From Halobacteriovorax sp. DA5 (GTDB lineage: Bacteria; Bdellovibrionota; Bacteriovoracia; Bacteriovoracales; Bacteriovoracaceae): a stretch of DNA of 64,000 nucleotides. The stretch spans positions 1 through 64,000 of the forward strand of contig NZ_PPDJ01000001.1 of assembly GCF_002903145.1 (NCBI RefSeq). Reading direction: 5' to 3'. The position numbers and the translations under genes are program-made. Below are positions 1 to 7,519 of this stretch, piece after piece (the first letter of the stretch is position 1; each line of letters opens with the position of its first letter). The notes under the pieces are model-generated. The model was not told the origin of the DNA. It saw only the letters and a program-made list of their open reading frames with translations, and ran no database searches.

Positions 1-244
1 CCACCATTAAGGGAGTAGAACCGGTTTTGATTAATTTTCGCTTATCGTTCACGAAGCAAGCGTTAGCGTATCGTATAAAAATGAAAATATCTTATTTATT
101 AAAAGAATGGAGCGAAACGTCGGTTCCACACCTAAGTTGTTAAAATACCTAAGCTACTTGTACCAAAGTAGCCAAAAGTAGCCAAGGTATTTTTCTGAGA
201 AGTTGTTTCAGAACATTTCATCTCATTTCACTCTCAGGCCGACT
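1..244. other. Left end of the integrated element, non-coding
   Basis: No convincing gene lies here; the integrase stop codon is at its right edge. The first seven bases, CCACCAT, equal 46943-46949 in the tRNA-Gly gene at the other end. That is what would be seen if the left copy of a tRNA-derived direct repeat ended at base 7 and began just outside the window. Seven bases are weak evidence. A cluster of AAGTAGCC repeats lies at 153-185. The rest is AT-rich with no clear terminator or promoter. Confidence 0.45.
153..185. repeat. Left arm-type integrase repeats (AAGTAGCCAA)
   Basis: Two perfect tandem copies of AAGTAGCCAA occupy 166-175 and 176-185. An inverted GCTACTT is at 153-159. The same motif recurs at the right end (46745-46776). 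Tyrosine recombinases of integrative elements bind short repeated arm sites on both sides of the crossover core, so these are probably integrase or excisionase arm sites. The repeats are seen directly; the role is inferred. Confidence 0.6.
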
Positions 245-1519
245 TTACGCTGCTACGTCGTCAGCTAGAATTTTTGATGCATGTTCAAAAACACTTTCAT
301 CAGTGTCGAGAAAACCGCCCATCATGTTGTCAGTGGCACCAACTTCGTTGACTCCGGCCAGTCTTACATAGACCTCGAAAGTCTTAAAAGTTTTCCAACC
401 TCCAATGCGCATGACGGTTGCTTGGTCGACGCCTGATGCCAAAAGGTGAGTTGCAAAGCAGGCCCTCAAAGTATGAAACCTAATTGAGGGGATACCAATT
501 TGCCCACAAAAACTTCTGAGCACTTTGGCCTGCTCACCACGTTCCCATTCAGTAAATCGCGGTAGCAAAAACTCGCCTGGTGTTGATTCCAAAAGTCTCT
601 TAATCATAGGCCTTAGAGTCTGGGCAATGGGTGCATTGCGCCAGTAACCGGCCTTGGTCGATTTGGCCTCGTCCTCTTCCCTGTCCCAAGATTCACAAAT
701 TCTAATCAAACCCTCTTTTAAAAGAACATTGTCCTTTCTGAGGGCATAGAGTTCGCTCGATCTCATGCCGCTGGCAAGGGCAATGGCCCAGACTGGAAAC
801 CAAGAATGGTTGCACTTTTTTGCTTCATGAAGAAGTGTTCTAACTTGTTTGGCGGTTAGAATTTCGGGGAGAGTATCTTCTTCTTTGAGATCAATTCCCA
901 CACCACAAACCGGAGTTTTTTTGATCCCAGTAATGATGCCTTCCTCAATTCCAAAGTTATAGACTGATTGAATAACTCCTCGCAGTCTCTTAACTGAACC
1001 ATAGGCCTCATAGACTTCTTCAGCCGATCGAATGACCGCTTTTCCATGAACTCGTGTCAGTTCACTTGCAGGTGTTTGAAGCCAGTCCTTAGTGTATTCT
1101 TTGAGCATGGCCACACTATTATGAACCGTTTTGAGCTTGATGACTTTGCCTGTTTGCGGATTTCTACAAACACCAACTTCATCGTAATCTCGTTTTGCTT
1201 CAAACTCCCAAAGGTCTATGATCGCACCCCAGGTGTTACCTTTTGATTCTTCTCTTGCGATTAGTTCAGTGGCGTGTTGGATAAGTTTCTTTTCAACTTT
1301 TCTGGCATCTGCGAGAGTCTTGCATTTGACCTTTCGTTGAACTCTTATCCGAATATCTTTTTTACTGCGCCTATTTACATAGGCCTCATAAAATTTTTTC
1401 TGAAGTTTGGGGTCAAAAGGAATGTCTTTTTCATCCTGCCCCTTATCTTTGAGTTGCTCATAGTCGTAAACAACCTTTTTCTTCGTTCTACGATCTTGAA
1501 TAACGATTCGAGCTGCCAT
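245..1519 (-). CDS. int: Tyrosine recombinase (phage-type integrase)
   Basis: Site-specific recombinase expected to integrate and excise the element. The 424-residue protein has a basic N-terminal arm-binding region, a SAM-like core-binding domain (about 95-200) and a C-terminal catalytic domain. Visible catalytic residues are Arg263 in GMRSSEL, His349 and Arg352 in FHTLR, Trp375 in place of the second His, and nucleophile Tyr384. Length is normal for the family. The ATG overlaps the stop of the upstream excisionase gene (TAATG), so the two are translationally coupled. It lies at the left end of the element, while the tRNA-Gly that is probably its target lies 45 kb away at the right end. A circular excised form would bring integrase and attachment site together. 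Confidence 0.93.
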   Translation of the reverse strand: MAARIVIQDRRTKKKVVYDYEQLKDKGQDEKDIPFDPKLQKKFYEAYVNRRSKKDIRIRVQRKVKCKTLADARKVEKKLIQHATELIAREESKGNTWGAIIDLWEFEAKRDYDEVGVCRNPQTGKVIKLKTVHNSVAMLKEYTKDWLQTPASELTRVHGKAVIRSAEEVYEAYGSVKRLRGVIQSVYNFGIEEGIITGIKKTPVCGVGIDLKEEDTLPEILTAKQVRTLLHEAKKCNHSWFPVWAIALASGMRSSELYALRKDNVLLKEGLIRICESWDREEDEAKSTKAGYWRNAPIAQTLRPMIKRLLESTPGEFLLPRFTEWERGEQAKVLRSFCGQIGIPSIRFHTLRACFATHLLASGVDQATVMRIGGWKTFKTFEVYVRLAGVNEVGATDNMMGGFLDTDESVFEHASKILADDVAA

Positions 1520-1758
1520 TACGAACCCCCTTGAATTAAGTTGGAGGTCGCAATAAGAGCATCGATTTCAGAAAGTTTTAGATAAGTTCTTCTGCCTAAC
1601 TTATAGGAAGTCAAAACTCCTCTATAAATTAAGAGTCTGATCGCATTTTCTGTTCTGCCAAGATACTTTGCAGTATCTTTGACTGTCATCCACTTTATTC
1701 GATTGTCAAAGAGCGAGAGATCACCCTTGTGGGCGATCCCTTTATTATTTTTCATCAT
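1519..1758 (-). CDS. Excisionase-like small HTH protein
   Basis: A 79-residue MerR/Xis-type helix-turn-helix protein. The core runs from MTVKDTAKYLGRTENAIRLL through a short wing, YKLGRRTYLKLSEID, the usual signature of excisionase-family DNA-binding domains. I chose the ATG-ATG start at 1758 because a GGAG lies about nine bases upstream; a longer frame opens at 1797. The stop overlaps the integrase start by one base. Together they form a xis-int pair, with this protein likely acting as the directionality factor that bends DNA at the arm sites. A regulator role is the alternative. Confidence 0.75.
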   Translation of the reverse strand: MMKNNKGIAHKGDLSLFDNRIKWMTVKDTAKYLGRTENAIRLLIYRGVLTSYKLGRRTYLKLSEIDALIATSNLIQGGS

Positions 1759-1841
1759 ATACTGGCTCCGGGGAAAATTCAGGCTCGAAACGGCCAAAAG
1801 ATTAAATTTCAGGTGGGGAAAATTGACGTAAAAACAAAGTG

Positions 1842-2213
1842 TTACTGATCGAGAGAAAGATTCTCGCTTGAAGGGGCCAAGATGGCCCCATTTTCAGAAA
1901 TGAGCTTGCCTAGAAATTCATCTTTTGAAACAGGCCCGTTCACACGACAATACTCTTGGTATTTCATCTCAAGGCGATCGGCATTTGTAAGAGTGCTGTT
2001 TTTGACTTCTTCAAAATGTTCTTCCTCAAGCAGAGATAATGCCTTCAAGATAAGATCATCAACTCGAATTTTTTTACCAAGAGGTTTCTTGTTGAGCTTT
2101 TGAACCATGCTCTTCAATGTCTTGGCAGTCGTTTTTAGCACTCGTATGGGAGTGGTGTTTGATTTACTTTTTTTGGTTTGTTTTTTTGAAACATTATTTT
2201 GAGTAGATTCCAT
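1842..2213 (-). CDS. Small basic protein, possible DNA-binding accessory factor
   Basis: A 123-residue protein with a Lys-rich N-terminus (KKQTKKSKSNTT) followed by a helical region, about residues 22-80, rich in Lys, Leu and Glu. I recognise no definite family. The arrangement of a basic tail plus helices (KLNKKPLGKKIRVDDLILKALSLLEEEH) recalls ribbon-helix-helix or relaxosome accessory proteins, but that is only a suggestion. A GGAG ribosome-binding site precedes the ATG. It lies between the xis-int pair and an outer-membrane protein gene, all on the minus strand. Confidence 0.6.
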   Translation of the reverse strand: MESTQNNVSKKQTKKSKSNTTPIRVLKTTAKTLKSMVQKLNKKPLGKKIRVDDLILKALSLLEEEHFEEVKNSTLTNADRLEMKYQEYCRVNGPVSKDEFLGKLISENGAILAPSSENLSLDQ

Positions 2214-2276
2214 GAAAGGCTCCTTAAAAGAAATAAATTTGATGATTAAGAAGGTGTGAGCGAAAATGAGGGGCGT

Positions 2277-2825
2277 TTAAAGATAAAACCGAATACCCAG
2301 TGACTGATTAATAAGGGTTCGGTTGTTCTTCATAATTCGATTGGCATCAAAAAACTTAAGGTCCAGGGCAACGTCTCTTGCTAGAAAAACTTGAAGCCCT
2401 CCACCAACACCAAAAGAAAGTGAAAACTCGTTGGCGTAACTTTGAGTCTGAGTTTTTATATATCCAATGCTTGGTCCTACATAGAAGATCATTGGAAACC
2501 TTGCGCTTTCATCTGTTAAAAAGAAATGATGTCGGTAGAATATCTCCGGCATAAAGGCTGAAGTTTCGCTTATGATCTTGCCTTGCTTGTTCTCTTCCCA
2601 ATTCACATTATAGATCAGAGATATTCCGTACTCATGAGACTCATCAACAAGCATACTGCCCGTGACAGTTGCACCTAAGTCAAAAGTCGAAGAATTGGAA
2701 AAGCAATTGTTACTGCTAAAACGATAACTTGCCCCAAGTGTATATTCGGTTTCGGCAAGTGCGGTTGTTGAAAAATAACCAACGAAAAGAAAAATAGAAG
2801 TAATTCTCAAGAGTTGTCTTGTCAT
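2277..2825 (-). CDS. Outer-membrane beta-barrel protein, OmpA/OmpW-like size
   Basis: A 182-residue exported protein. A signal peptide is clear (LLRITSIFLFVGYFSTTALA, cleavage before ETEY). The mature part alternates polar and aromatic residues in short strands (YTLGASYRF, YGISLIYNVNW, FYVGPSIGYI, LSFGVGGGLQVFL) and ends in IRFYL. Strands with an aromatic near the C-terminus are typical of small 8-stranded barrels. A strong AAGGAG precedes the ATG. Its place among element accessory genes suggests a cargo surface protein, for example for exclusion or phage resistance; this is a guess from location only. Confidence 0.65.
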   Translation of the reverse strand: MTRQLLRITSIFLFVGYFSTTALAETEYTLGASYRFSSNNCFSNSSTFDLGATVTGSMLVDESHEYGISLIYNVNWEENKQGKIISETSAFMPEIFYRHHFFLTDESARFPMIFYVGPSIGYIKTQTQSYANEFSLSFGVGGGLQVFLARDVALDLKFFDANRIMKNNRTLINQSLGIRFYL

Positions 2826-2867
2826 TTTAATGACTCCTTAAAATGTAAAAAAGATTGATATGAGTGA

Positions 2868-3767
2868 TTAGATCGAGAGTGACTTCTCGTGGCCGAGGAT
2901 CGCCCTGCCGATCAGTTCAGGGATTTGAGGAACAACAGAATTACCTAGCTGCCTTAGTCTTTGATTGTTAGCTTTGACCAATTTTTTGGATAGCCCATCA
3001 ACCATTCGACAAACTGAGGGTTCAGTCTTCCAGTGGGCAGAAAATCTTTTAATATGGCCATGCCAATATCTTGATCCCTCATTTTGGCAAAATGATTGTG
3101 AGGTGAGACTTTCATCCCCTCGATTATCTTCATAAGCTTGGCCTTGCCTTTTCTCCAATCCCGCAGTCCCAACTTGAAGTAGCAACATAGAAAAATAACG
3201 CTCAATAATGGTGGTCGGCGGCGGTGTAGGCCGGTTGGATTTGCCGAGGTCGAGTCGTGTGCCACAGGGGTAGGCAAGAATCCAGATTCGCGCCCTTTTA
3301 TGTGGGCAGAAATTAAAGATGGAAGCTGGTAGTATATGCCATTCACAGTCATACCCGATTGCCCACAAATCTTTGAGGATTTGGGCAAGTCCGCGAGAGC
3401 GAAGGTTGGCGACATTTTCAATGATGGCATACTTGGGTTTAAGTTCACCAATGAGTCTTTTGGCTTCAATCCACAGTCCACTTTTTTCTCCTTTTAATCC
3501 TTTTCCTTTTAGATTGAGTTCACTCACGTCCTGGCAAGGAAAGCCTGCTGTGATAACGTCAACCTTTGATATGCCCTCATGTAAGAGCATGTCTTTTGTT
3601 AATGTCTTTACGTCAGAGTAGATGGGTGTTTGGGGCCAGTGCTTTTTAAGAACTTGCTGGCAAGTTTCGTCTTGTTCGCAAAATGCGACGGTAGTCATGC
3701 CCGCGCGTTCAAGGCCCAGAGAAAATCCACCGATTCCTGAAAACAGGTCAAGAACTGAATAACTCAC
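2868..3767 (-). CDS. DNA (cytosine-5) methyltransferase
   Basis: Methylates cytosine in a specific DNA site using S-adenosylmethionine. Canonical m5C motifs are visible: motif I DLFSGIGGFSLGLERAG (7-23), motif IV GFPCQD with catalytic Cys78, motif VI ENV (117-119), motif VIII around KRARIWI, and motifs IX-X in LRQLGNSVVPQI near the C-terminus. At 299 residues the target-recognition region is short. The start is GTG, overlapping the TAG of the upstream gene by one base (TAGTG), so translation is coupled. No restriction endonuclease gene is adjacent, so it is probably an orphan methyltransferase, perhaps protecting the element during transfer into new hosts. Confidence 0.93.
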   Translation of the reverse strand: MSYSVLDLFSGIGGFSLGLERAGMTTVAFCEQDETCQQVLKKHWPQTPIYSDVKTLTKDMLLHEGISKVDVITAGFPCQDVSELNLKGKGLKGEKSGLWIEAKRLIGELKPKYAIIENVANLRSRGLAQILKDLWAIGYDCEWHILPASIFNFCPHKRARIWILAYPCGTRLDLGKSNRPTPPPTTIIERYFSMLLLQVGTAGLEKRQGQAYEDNRGDESLTSQSFCQNEGSRYWHGHIKRFSAHWKTEPSVCRMVDGLSKKLVKANNQRLRQLGNSVVPQIPELIGRAILGHEKSLSI

Positions 3768-4099
3768 TAGGCACCCCCTGCGTGGTAGGAAGTGCCATCA
3801 CAAAGATCAGCAATATGAAATTGGATGAGTTCGGTAAGCGTAAATATATTTTCAGCTTTAAGCCGCTCAAAAATACCTTCATTTTTCCAATGCCTGAAGT
3901 AATCATTGAGAGCGGTTTTTGATCCAAACTCTTTGGGAACCGATTTCCATGGGAGTTTGTTGGCGCGGACAAAAAGAATGCCTTCAAATACCTTTTTTGG
4001 TTCCAGCCGGGGCCGTCCCCCTTTGGATGAGTTTTCATATTTAGGTAGGATTGAGGATAGACGAGTCCATTGCTCGTCACTGAGGGTGATGTGCTGCAT
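3767..4099 (-). CDS. IS5/IS4-type transposase N-terminal HTH protein (DUF4096-like)
   Basis: A 110-residue protein matching the N-terminal DNA-binding part of IS5-family transposases: LSDEQWTRLSSILP, GGRPRLEPKKVFEGILFV, LPWKSVPKEFG and YFRHWKNEGIFERL. No catalytic DDE domain follows in any frame; instead the methyltransferase gene begins inside the stop codon. No terminal inverted repeats were found around it. This may be an IS remnant, or a domesticated DNA-binding protein that works with or regulates the coupled methyltransferase. The clean coupling favours the second reading, but the evidence is positional. Confidence 0.75.
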   Translation of the reverse strand: MQHITLSDEQWTRLSSILPKYENSSKGGRPRLEPKKVFEGILFVRANKLPWKSVPKEFGSKTALNDYFRHWKNEGIFERLKAENIFTLTELIQFHIADLCDGTSYHAGGA

Positions 4100-4184
4100 G
4101 TGATTGTCCTTTGGATTTTAAAAATAAGAAGAGGACGAATTGATCCGTCCGAAAATTAAAAGCGATTAAATGGTGGGAATGAAA

Positions 4185-4502
4185 TTAGCTGTAGAGATGG
4201 CGCTTGATGAAGGCCAGAGCATTAATGCAATTTTTGAAGGCGTTAGGATCGAGGTTTGTATAGAGGTCATCGAAATGAATCCCGCCATAAGTTCCCCAAA
4301 TATCCATGGCAATTAAAAGAAGGGTTTGCTCACCAGAGCTAAAGCATTTCATCTCTTCCTTTAGTGTTTCGGAACTGGCTGCCAGTCTGGATTTCGTCGG
4401 GTGAAAAAGAAAACGAATCAGTCGCATATCTTTCCCAAGAAGAATAGATATTGCCTGAAGACGTTTTACATCGTCGTTTGATGGTTCTTTCCATTTGAGC
4501 AT
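4185..4502 (-). CDS. Hypothetical protein, 105 residues
   Basis: I recognise no family. The protein is mostly helical, with no signal peptide or membrane segment; it begins MLKWKEPSNDDVKRLQAISIL and contains LIAMDIWGTYGG near the middle. It lies on the minus strand between the DUF4096-like gene and a small zinc-ribbon membrane protein, with short gaps that fit one transcript. Codon use looks like that of its neighbours. An AAGGAG motif lies upstream of the ATG, supporting a real gene. Confidence 0.55.
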   Translation of the reverse strand: MLKWKEPSNDDVKRLQAISILLGKDMRLIRFLFHPTKSRLAASSETLKEEMKCFSSGEQTLLLIAMDIWGTYGGIHFDDLYTNLDPNAFKNCINALAFIKRHLYS

Positions 4503-4565
4503 GAATTTTCTCCTTCGCTTAAATTTAAGCTACAGCATCCGAATACCTAAAAAGGTAGTCGTGAC

Positions 4566-4802
4566 TCATTGAGATTGAGTTTTTAAAAGTGTGACTGGAA
4601 CCGGATGGCACCAGCCACAATTTGAACAAATTGGTTTTGCTTTTTTAAAAAAGCACCATGTGGCAAACGGTGCCCAAAACACGAGCCAGAATGGCCCAAC
4701 GAAAAAGGGAAATATGCCAAGAAAACAAATCCACTTTTCAATTGTTTTTGTTTTCTTGCTTGGGAGTCCACGATGGCCACATTGGGAGCAGTGATAATTC
4801 AT
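4566..4802 (-). CDS. Small membrane protein with two zinc-ribbon half-sites
   Basis: A 78-residue protein with a CxxC pair at the N-terminus (CSQCGH, residues 5-8) and another near the C-terminus (CSNCGWC). Between them is a hydrophobic stretch, WICFLGIFPFFVGPFWLVFW, likely one re-entrant or two short membrane segments. The layout resembles LITAF-like or double-zinc-ribbon membrane proteins, in which the cysteine pairs meet on one face of the membrane to bind one metal ion. Function is unknown. The start sits directly against the stop of the upstream gene at 4805. Confidence 0.6.
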   Translation of the reverse strand: MNYHCSQCGHRGLPSKKTKTIEKWICFLGIFPFFVGPFWLVFWAPFATWCFFKKAKPICSNCGWCHPVPVTLLKTQSQ

Positions 4803-4804
4803 GG

Positions 4805-5575
4805 CTAGGCCCCCTTTTTTACGTCTGTAATATCAGAGTGAGAAGGACGCCAAGTCCAAGATTTATCAAGGGTTTGGATTTCATTCTTATTTGTGATTGC
4901 CAATTTGGATTGCTCTTTCTTGATCTTTTTTTCATTTACTTCAATCTTGGGTCTGAACTCATTTGAATCAAAAGAATGACAACATATTGTCACCATTCCA
5001 TCTGTAGTTTGATGAACCCACCAGCCCGAAGGGTCCTCGATAATTCCAAGAGCAAAATTGATAGGGTCCGAAATTTCACCTTTTCCAAAGTCCTGATAAG
5101 TGTCATCCAAGTGGCGATACTTGCAGCGTAGGCTTTCATACTGTCCATTTACTATGGCCCTGATTGCATGGGGTATGGTCCACTTTTTGGGTTGCTGCTT
5201 TAATGGCCTAATCATAGAGAGGTCGAGTGGCATCAACCTTTTTGATTCAACCTCTCTCAGATAATAGTTGAAATTGTCAGACCCAAAATAACTTGCTGGG
5301 GACTCTTTAGCTGTCGTTAGCTCGAAAAGCTTTTCAAGGTCTTTTCCTAACAGTTCATTAAAACAGGCCAAAGGCGGTGCCGAATATTTGGCGTTGACCG
5401 ATAATTCGGAACAAGTGGCCCCTCGTACTCCTGCGTTAGTCATATCGGTAATATGGAAGTTTTCCCCGCCTCCCCAAATTTTGACGCGATAGAATCTCTC
5501 TCCATGCTTAAAATATTGACGCTCTCGGTTGTTAAAGTCTAGTTTCTCTTGAATTTTTACTCTTAAATTGTTCAT
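4805..5575 (-). CDS. Hypothetical protein, 256 residues
   Basis: No recognised family. A soluble protein, Tyr/Arg/Lys-rich near the N-terminus (KLDFNNRERQYFKHGERFYRVKIW), with several Trp-containing motifs later (DPSGWWVHQTTDGMVTICCHSFDSNEF). There is no signal peptide. It is the first gene of a minus-strand run and is transcribed divergently from the tandem ribbon-helix-helix gene at 5721. The shared intergenic region carries an inverted repeat, so control by that protein is likely. Confidence 0.6.
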   Translation of the reverse strand: MNNLRVKIQEKLDFNNRERQYFKHGERFYRVKIWGGGENFHITDMTNAGVRGATCSELSVNAKYSAPPLACFNELLGKDLEKLFELTTAKESPASYFGSDNFNYYLREVESKRLMPLDLSMIRPLKQQPKKWTIPHAIRAIVNGQYESLRCKYRHLDDTYQDFGKGEISDPINFALGIIEDPSGWWVHQTTDGMVTICCHSFDSNEFRPKIEVNEKKIKKEQSKLAITNKNEIQTLDKSWTWRPSHSDITDVKKGA

Positions 5576-5580
5576 AAATA

Positions 5581-5671
5581 ATTCCTTGGTTTGTGTTTGT
5601 TCACGCTTTATTAATCGGTGACTATAAAGAATTATATAGTATATTTATACCACATTATAAAACCAAGGGAT
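5581..5671. promoter_or_regulatory. Divergent control region with a 12-bp inverted repeat
   Basis: ATTCCTTGGTTT (5581-5592) and AAACCAAGGGAT (5660-5671) are inverted copies with one mismatch. Between them lies very AT-rich DNA with repeated TATAGTAT-like words. The region separates divergent genes, one of which (5721) encodes a tandem ribbon-helix-helix protein. It is a plausible operator pair, or a small oriT-like site bound by a TraY-like protein. The repeats are seen; function is inferred. Confidence 0.5.
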
Positions 5672-5720
5672 ACCAAAACCCACAATTTATAGTATTTTTT
5701 TACTAGAAATTAGGGTTAAA

Positions 5721-6125
5721 ATGTCCCATAATCTGATTATGTTAATAAGCCGGAAAAATGCCCTCAAAGCAGTAAGAGAAGAAACCAAGAAAAAGTTTTC
5801 CATACGGGTCAGTGAAAACGATTTAGCAAGTTTTGCTTTGGCCTGTAAGTTAGACGGTGAAAAGAACTATTCGCCAGTTCTTGAAAATCTCCTGATTCAA
5901 TTTTTGGAGAAGGCCGATAAAGGAAAAATTAAAGACCTACCGATACCAAAGCGGGAAGATAGAAAAACAAGCAGCTTTACTTGTAACCCCGATCTCTATG
6001 AGAAATTCGATTTAATGGCCAAGAAGATTAACTCAAGGCCCGCTCATGTGATAGAGTTGCTTATGACTGATTACAAAGAACAAGCAGAAAAGGAACACGG
6101 CCATAAAATAATGCCTTCAAAGTAG
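5721..6125 (+). CDS. Tandem ribbon-helix-helix-like DNA-binding protein
   Basis: A 134-residue protein with two similar units: a beta strand plus two helices at about residues 25-68 (KKFSIRVSENDLASFALACK...SPVLENLL) and again at about 87-125 (SSFTCNPDLYEKFDLMAKK...PAHVIELLM). Two ribbon-helix-helix units on one chain is the layout of F-plasmid TraY, an oriT-binding relaxosome accessory factor, and of some repressors. No sequence identity to TraY is claimed. It is divergently transcribed from the gene ending at 5575 and probably binds the intergenic inverted repeat. An internal ATG at 5739 is an alternative start. Confidence 0.6.
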   Translation: MSHNLIMLISRKNALKAVREETKKKFSIRVSENDLASFALACKLDGEKNYSPVLENLLIQFLEKADKGKIKDLPIPKREDRKTSSFTCNPDLYEKFDLMAKKINSRPAHVIELLMTDYKEQAEKEHGHKIMPSK

Positions 6126-6165
6126 GTCGGCTACTCGTGACACTTCTCCTTGAAGTGGAAGCAGA

Positions 6166-6200
6166 GGGGAATGGGCTTTTTTACAAGCTCATTTCCCTTT
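6166..6200. terminator. Bidirectional terminator between convergent genes
   Basis: A 13-bp stem (6166-6178 with 6185-6197, two G-T wobbles) and a six-base loop lies between the stop codons of the convergent genes at 6125 and 6215. It is followed by TTT on the plus strand, with an A-rich complement on the other side. Confidence 0.7.
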
Positions 6201-6214
6201 GCTTCATTTTAAAC

Positions 6215-7126
6215 TTACTCGCCATGGTCCAATTCATATTCAACCGATGCACTTACGATAAACTCCTGTAATCTTGTAACAGTTTCCATTGATGAATCCA
6301 TAGGGCCATCAGTTTTAAAATTTTTCTTTCCTAGTCCATCACAATGACCAAATCCCATGAAGCCAGTTTTTACCTTTTGGGCAGTCAGCTTTTGCACAAC
6401 CAGTTTTGCTTTTGTCGCAAGGGCGAGCATTTCGGGTGCTATGGTTAGAGATGTTAAGACAGTATCTTTATCTCGCTTTACGATTTTGCCTAGAGGATAA
6501 AGTTTTCCTCCGATTTCAAGCTTGAGCCGGAGACGTGAAAGATCATCTGTAATCTCTATGGCCCGAAGTTTGTTTGTCGATCTATCTCGCCATTTATGTT
6601 TGCAAGTTCCTTTCATCGGAAAGCTATAGCAGGATTCTTTCTTATTGTAGTCTGGCCGCGGTGGAAACGGTGGATACGAAGGATACGAAGGAGGGTTTCG
6701 GCCCAAATCCATATGATAACAAAAATGAACTTCCCATTGTGATGAATAACTTTTTTGATAGATACTAGTAAATTGCGGAACTATTTCGCGTCCTTCAATT
6801 TCAAAATGAAGCCTATCATAAGGTTTTAGTTCACCAAGAGGGATACTTTCGGTAATCAGTTCATTTTCTAAAAGTGTATCAATTGCCTGTCCGTTTCCAT
6901 CTCTGCTGCCAATGTCCGATTGGTCGTTGTTGGGGCCTGCTGGTTCGTCCTCTGAATTGTGGACGCTATCTTTCGGGTGACATGAATTATCACTTGAATG
7001 AGAGCAACGGCCACAGCCAGAAAATTGAAAGCAAGCGAAGAGTAAAAGCATCATCACCATGACGCCCGCTAAATTATTCTTGTGTCTGTTTTTTTGATTT
7101 TCAGTTCTACCGAGAAATTGTTTCAC
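6215..7126 (-). CDS. Exported lipoprotein of unknown function
   Basis: A 303-residue protein with a long N-terminal signal (VMVMMLLLFACFQFSGC); the lipobox FSGC predicts lipidation at the Cys. After a Ser/Asp/Pro-rich linker there is a Pro/Tyr stretch (NPPSYPSYPPFPPRPDY) and a cysteine-bearing globular region with several basic segments. No family is recognised. It stands alone, with terminators or non-coding DNA on both sides. Lipoproteins beside transfer genes in conjugative elements sometimes act in entry exclusion, but nothing here proves that. Confidence 0.6.
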   Translation of the reverse strand: MKQFLGRTENQKNRHKNNLAGVMVMMLLLFACFQFSGCGRCSHSSDNSCHPKDSVHNSEDEPAGPNNDQSDIGSRDGNGQAIDTLLENELITESIPLGELKPYDRLHFEIEGREIVPQFTSIYQKSYSSQWEVHFCYHMDLGRNPPSYPSYPPFPPRPDYNKKESCYSFPMKGTCKHKWRDRSTNKLRAIEITDDLSRLRLKLEIGGKLYPLGKIVKRDKDTVLTSLTIAPEMLALATKAKLVVQKLTAQKVKTGFMGFGHCDGLGKKNFKTDGPMDSSMETVTRLQEFIVSASVEYELDHGE

Positions 7127-7519
7127 TTTGTTTTTCCTTTGTTATTTGTTTGGTTTTTATTTGATGATTCAGATTGCGCTCTAAAGTATCGTGTTTTTAG
7201 GTTTGTTTGTTTCATGCTTCAATTCTTTGAAGTCTGACTCTAATTGATTTCATTCTATGAATCAGGCATCCGCAGGAGCGGCATAGCACGGAACGAGAAC
7301 AGTATTGGAGGCTTAACTATAGAGATAAGGATGGCATTTATTTGCGTTACTGTTGGAGTGTGAAAATGCGTCCAAGTACATAACAGTCGGGAATTTTCTC
7401 GCAGGCACTATGGGTAAGGTAGTTCAATGATCTCATAGAGTTGAGTGTTTTTTGATTCATTTTTATCATGTCCAGGCCTGGACTTGGATTGGAGCACTTA
7501 TTTTGATTCGGTTGGACAT
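7127..7519. other. Non-coding region with a 14-bp palindrome; oriT candidate
   Basis: This 393-base stretch holds no supported gene. It contains a perfect palindrome, GTCCAGGCCTGGAC (7470-7483), a short CCGC/GCGG hairpin near 7267, and T-rich tracts next to the lipoprotein promoter. It lies immediately downstream of the Replic_Relax-like and FtsK-like transfer genes and upstream of an unrelated lipoprotein. Long non-coding gaps beside DNA-processing genes are where transfer origins usually lie. The call rests on position and the palindrome only. Confidence 0.35.

Noticed and set aside
108..114. TGGAGCG shared with the tRNA 3' end (46910-46916) as left attachment core
   Set aside because: Only seven bases, in the wrong context for a longer match; sequence diverges at once.
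2954..3481. 175-residue frame inside the methyltransferase gene
   Set aside because: Shadow frame; the other frame holds all m5C motifs.
3767..4099. Active insertion sequence
   Set aside because: No DDE domain or terminal inverted repeats are visible; only the DNA-binding part remains.
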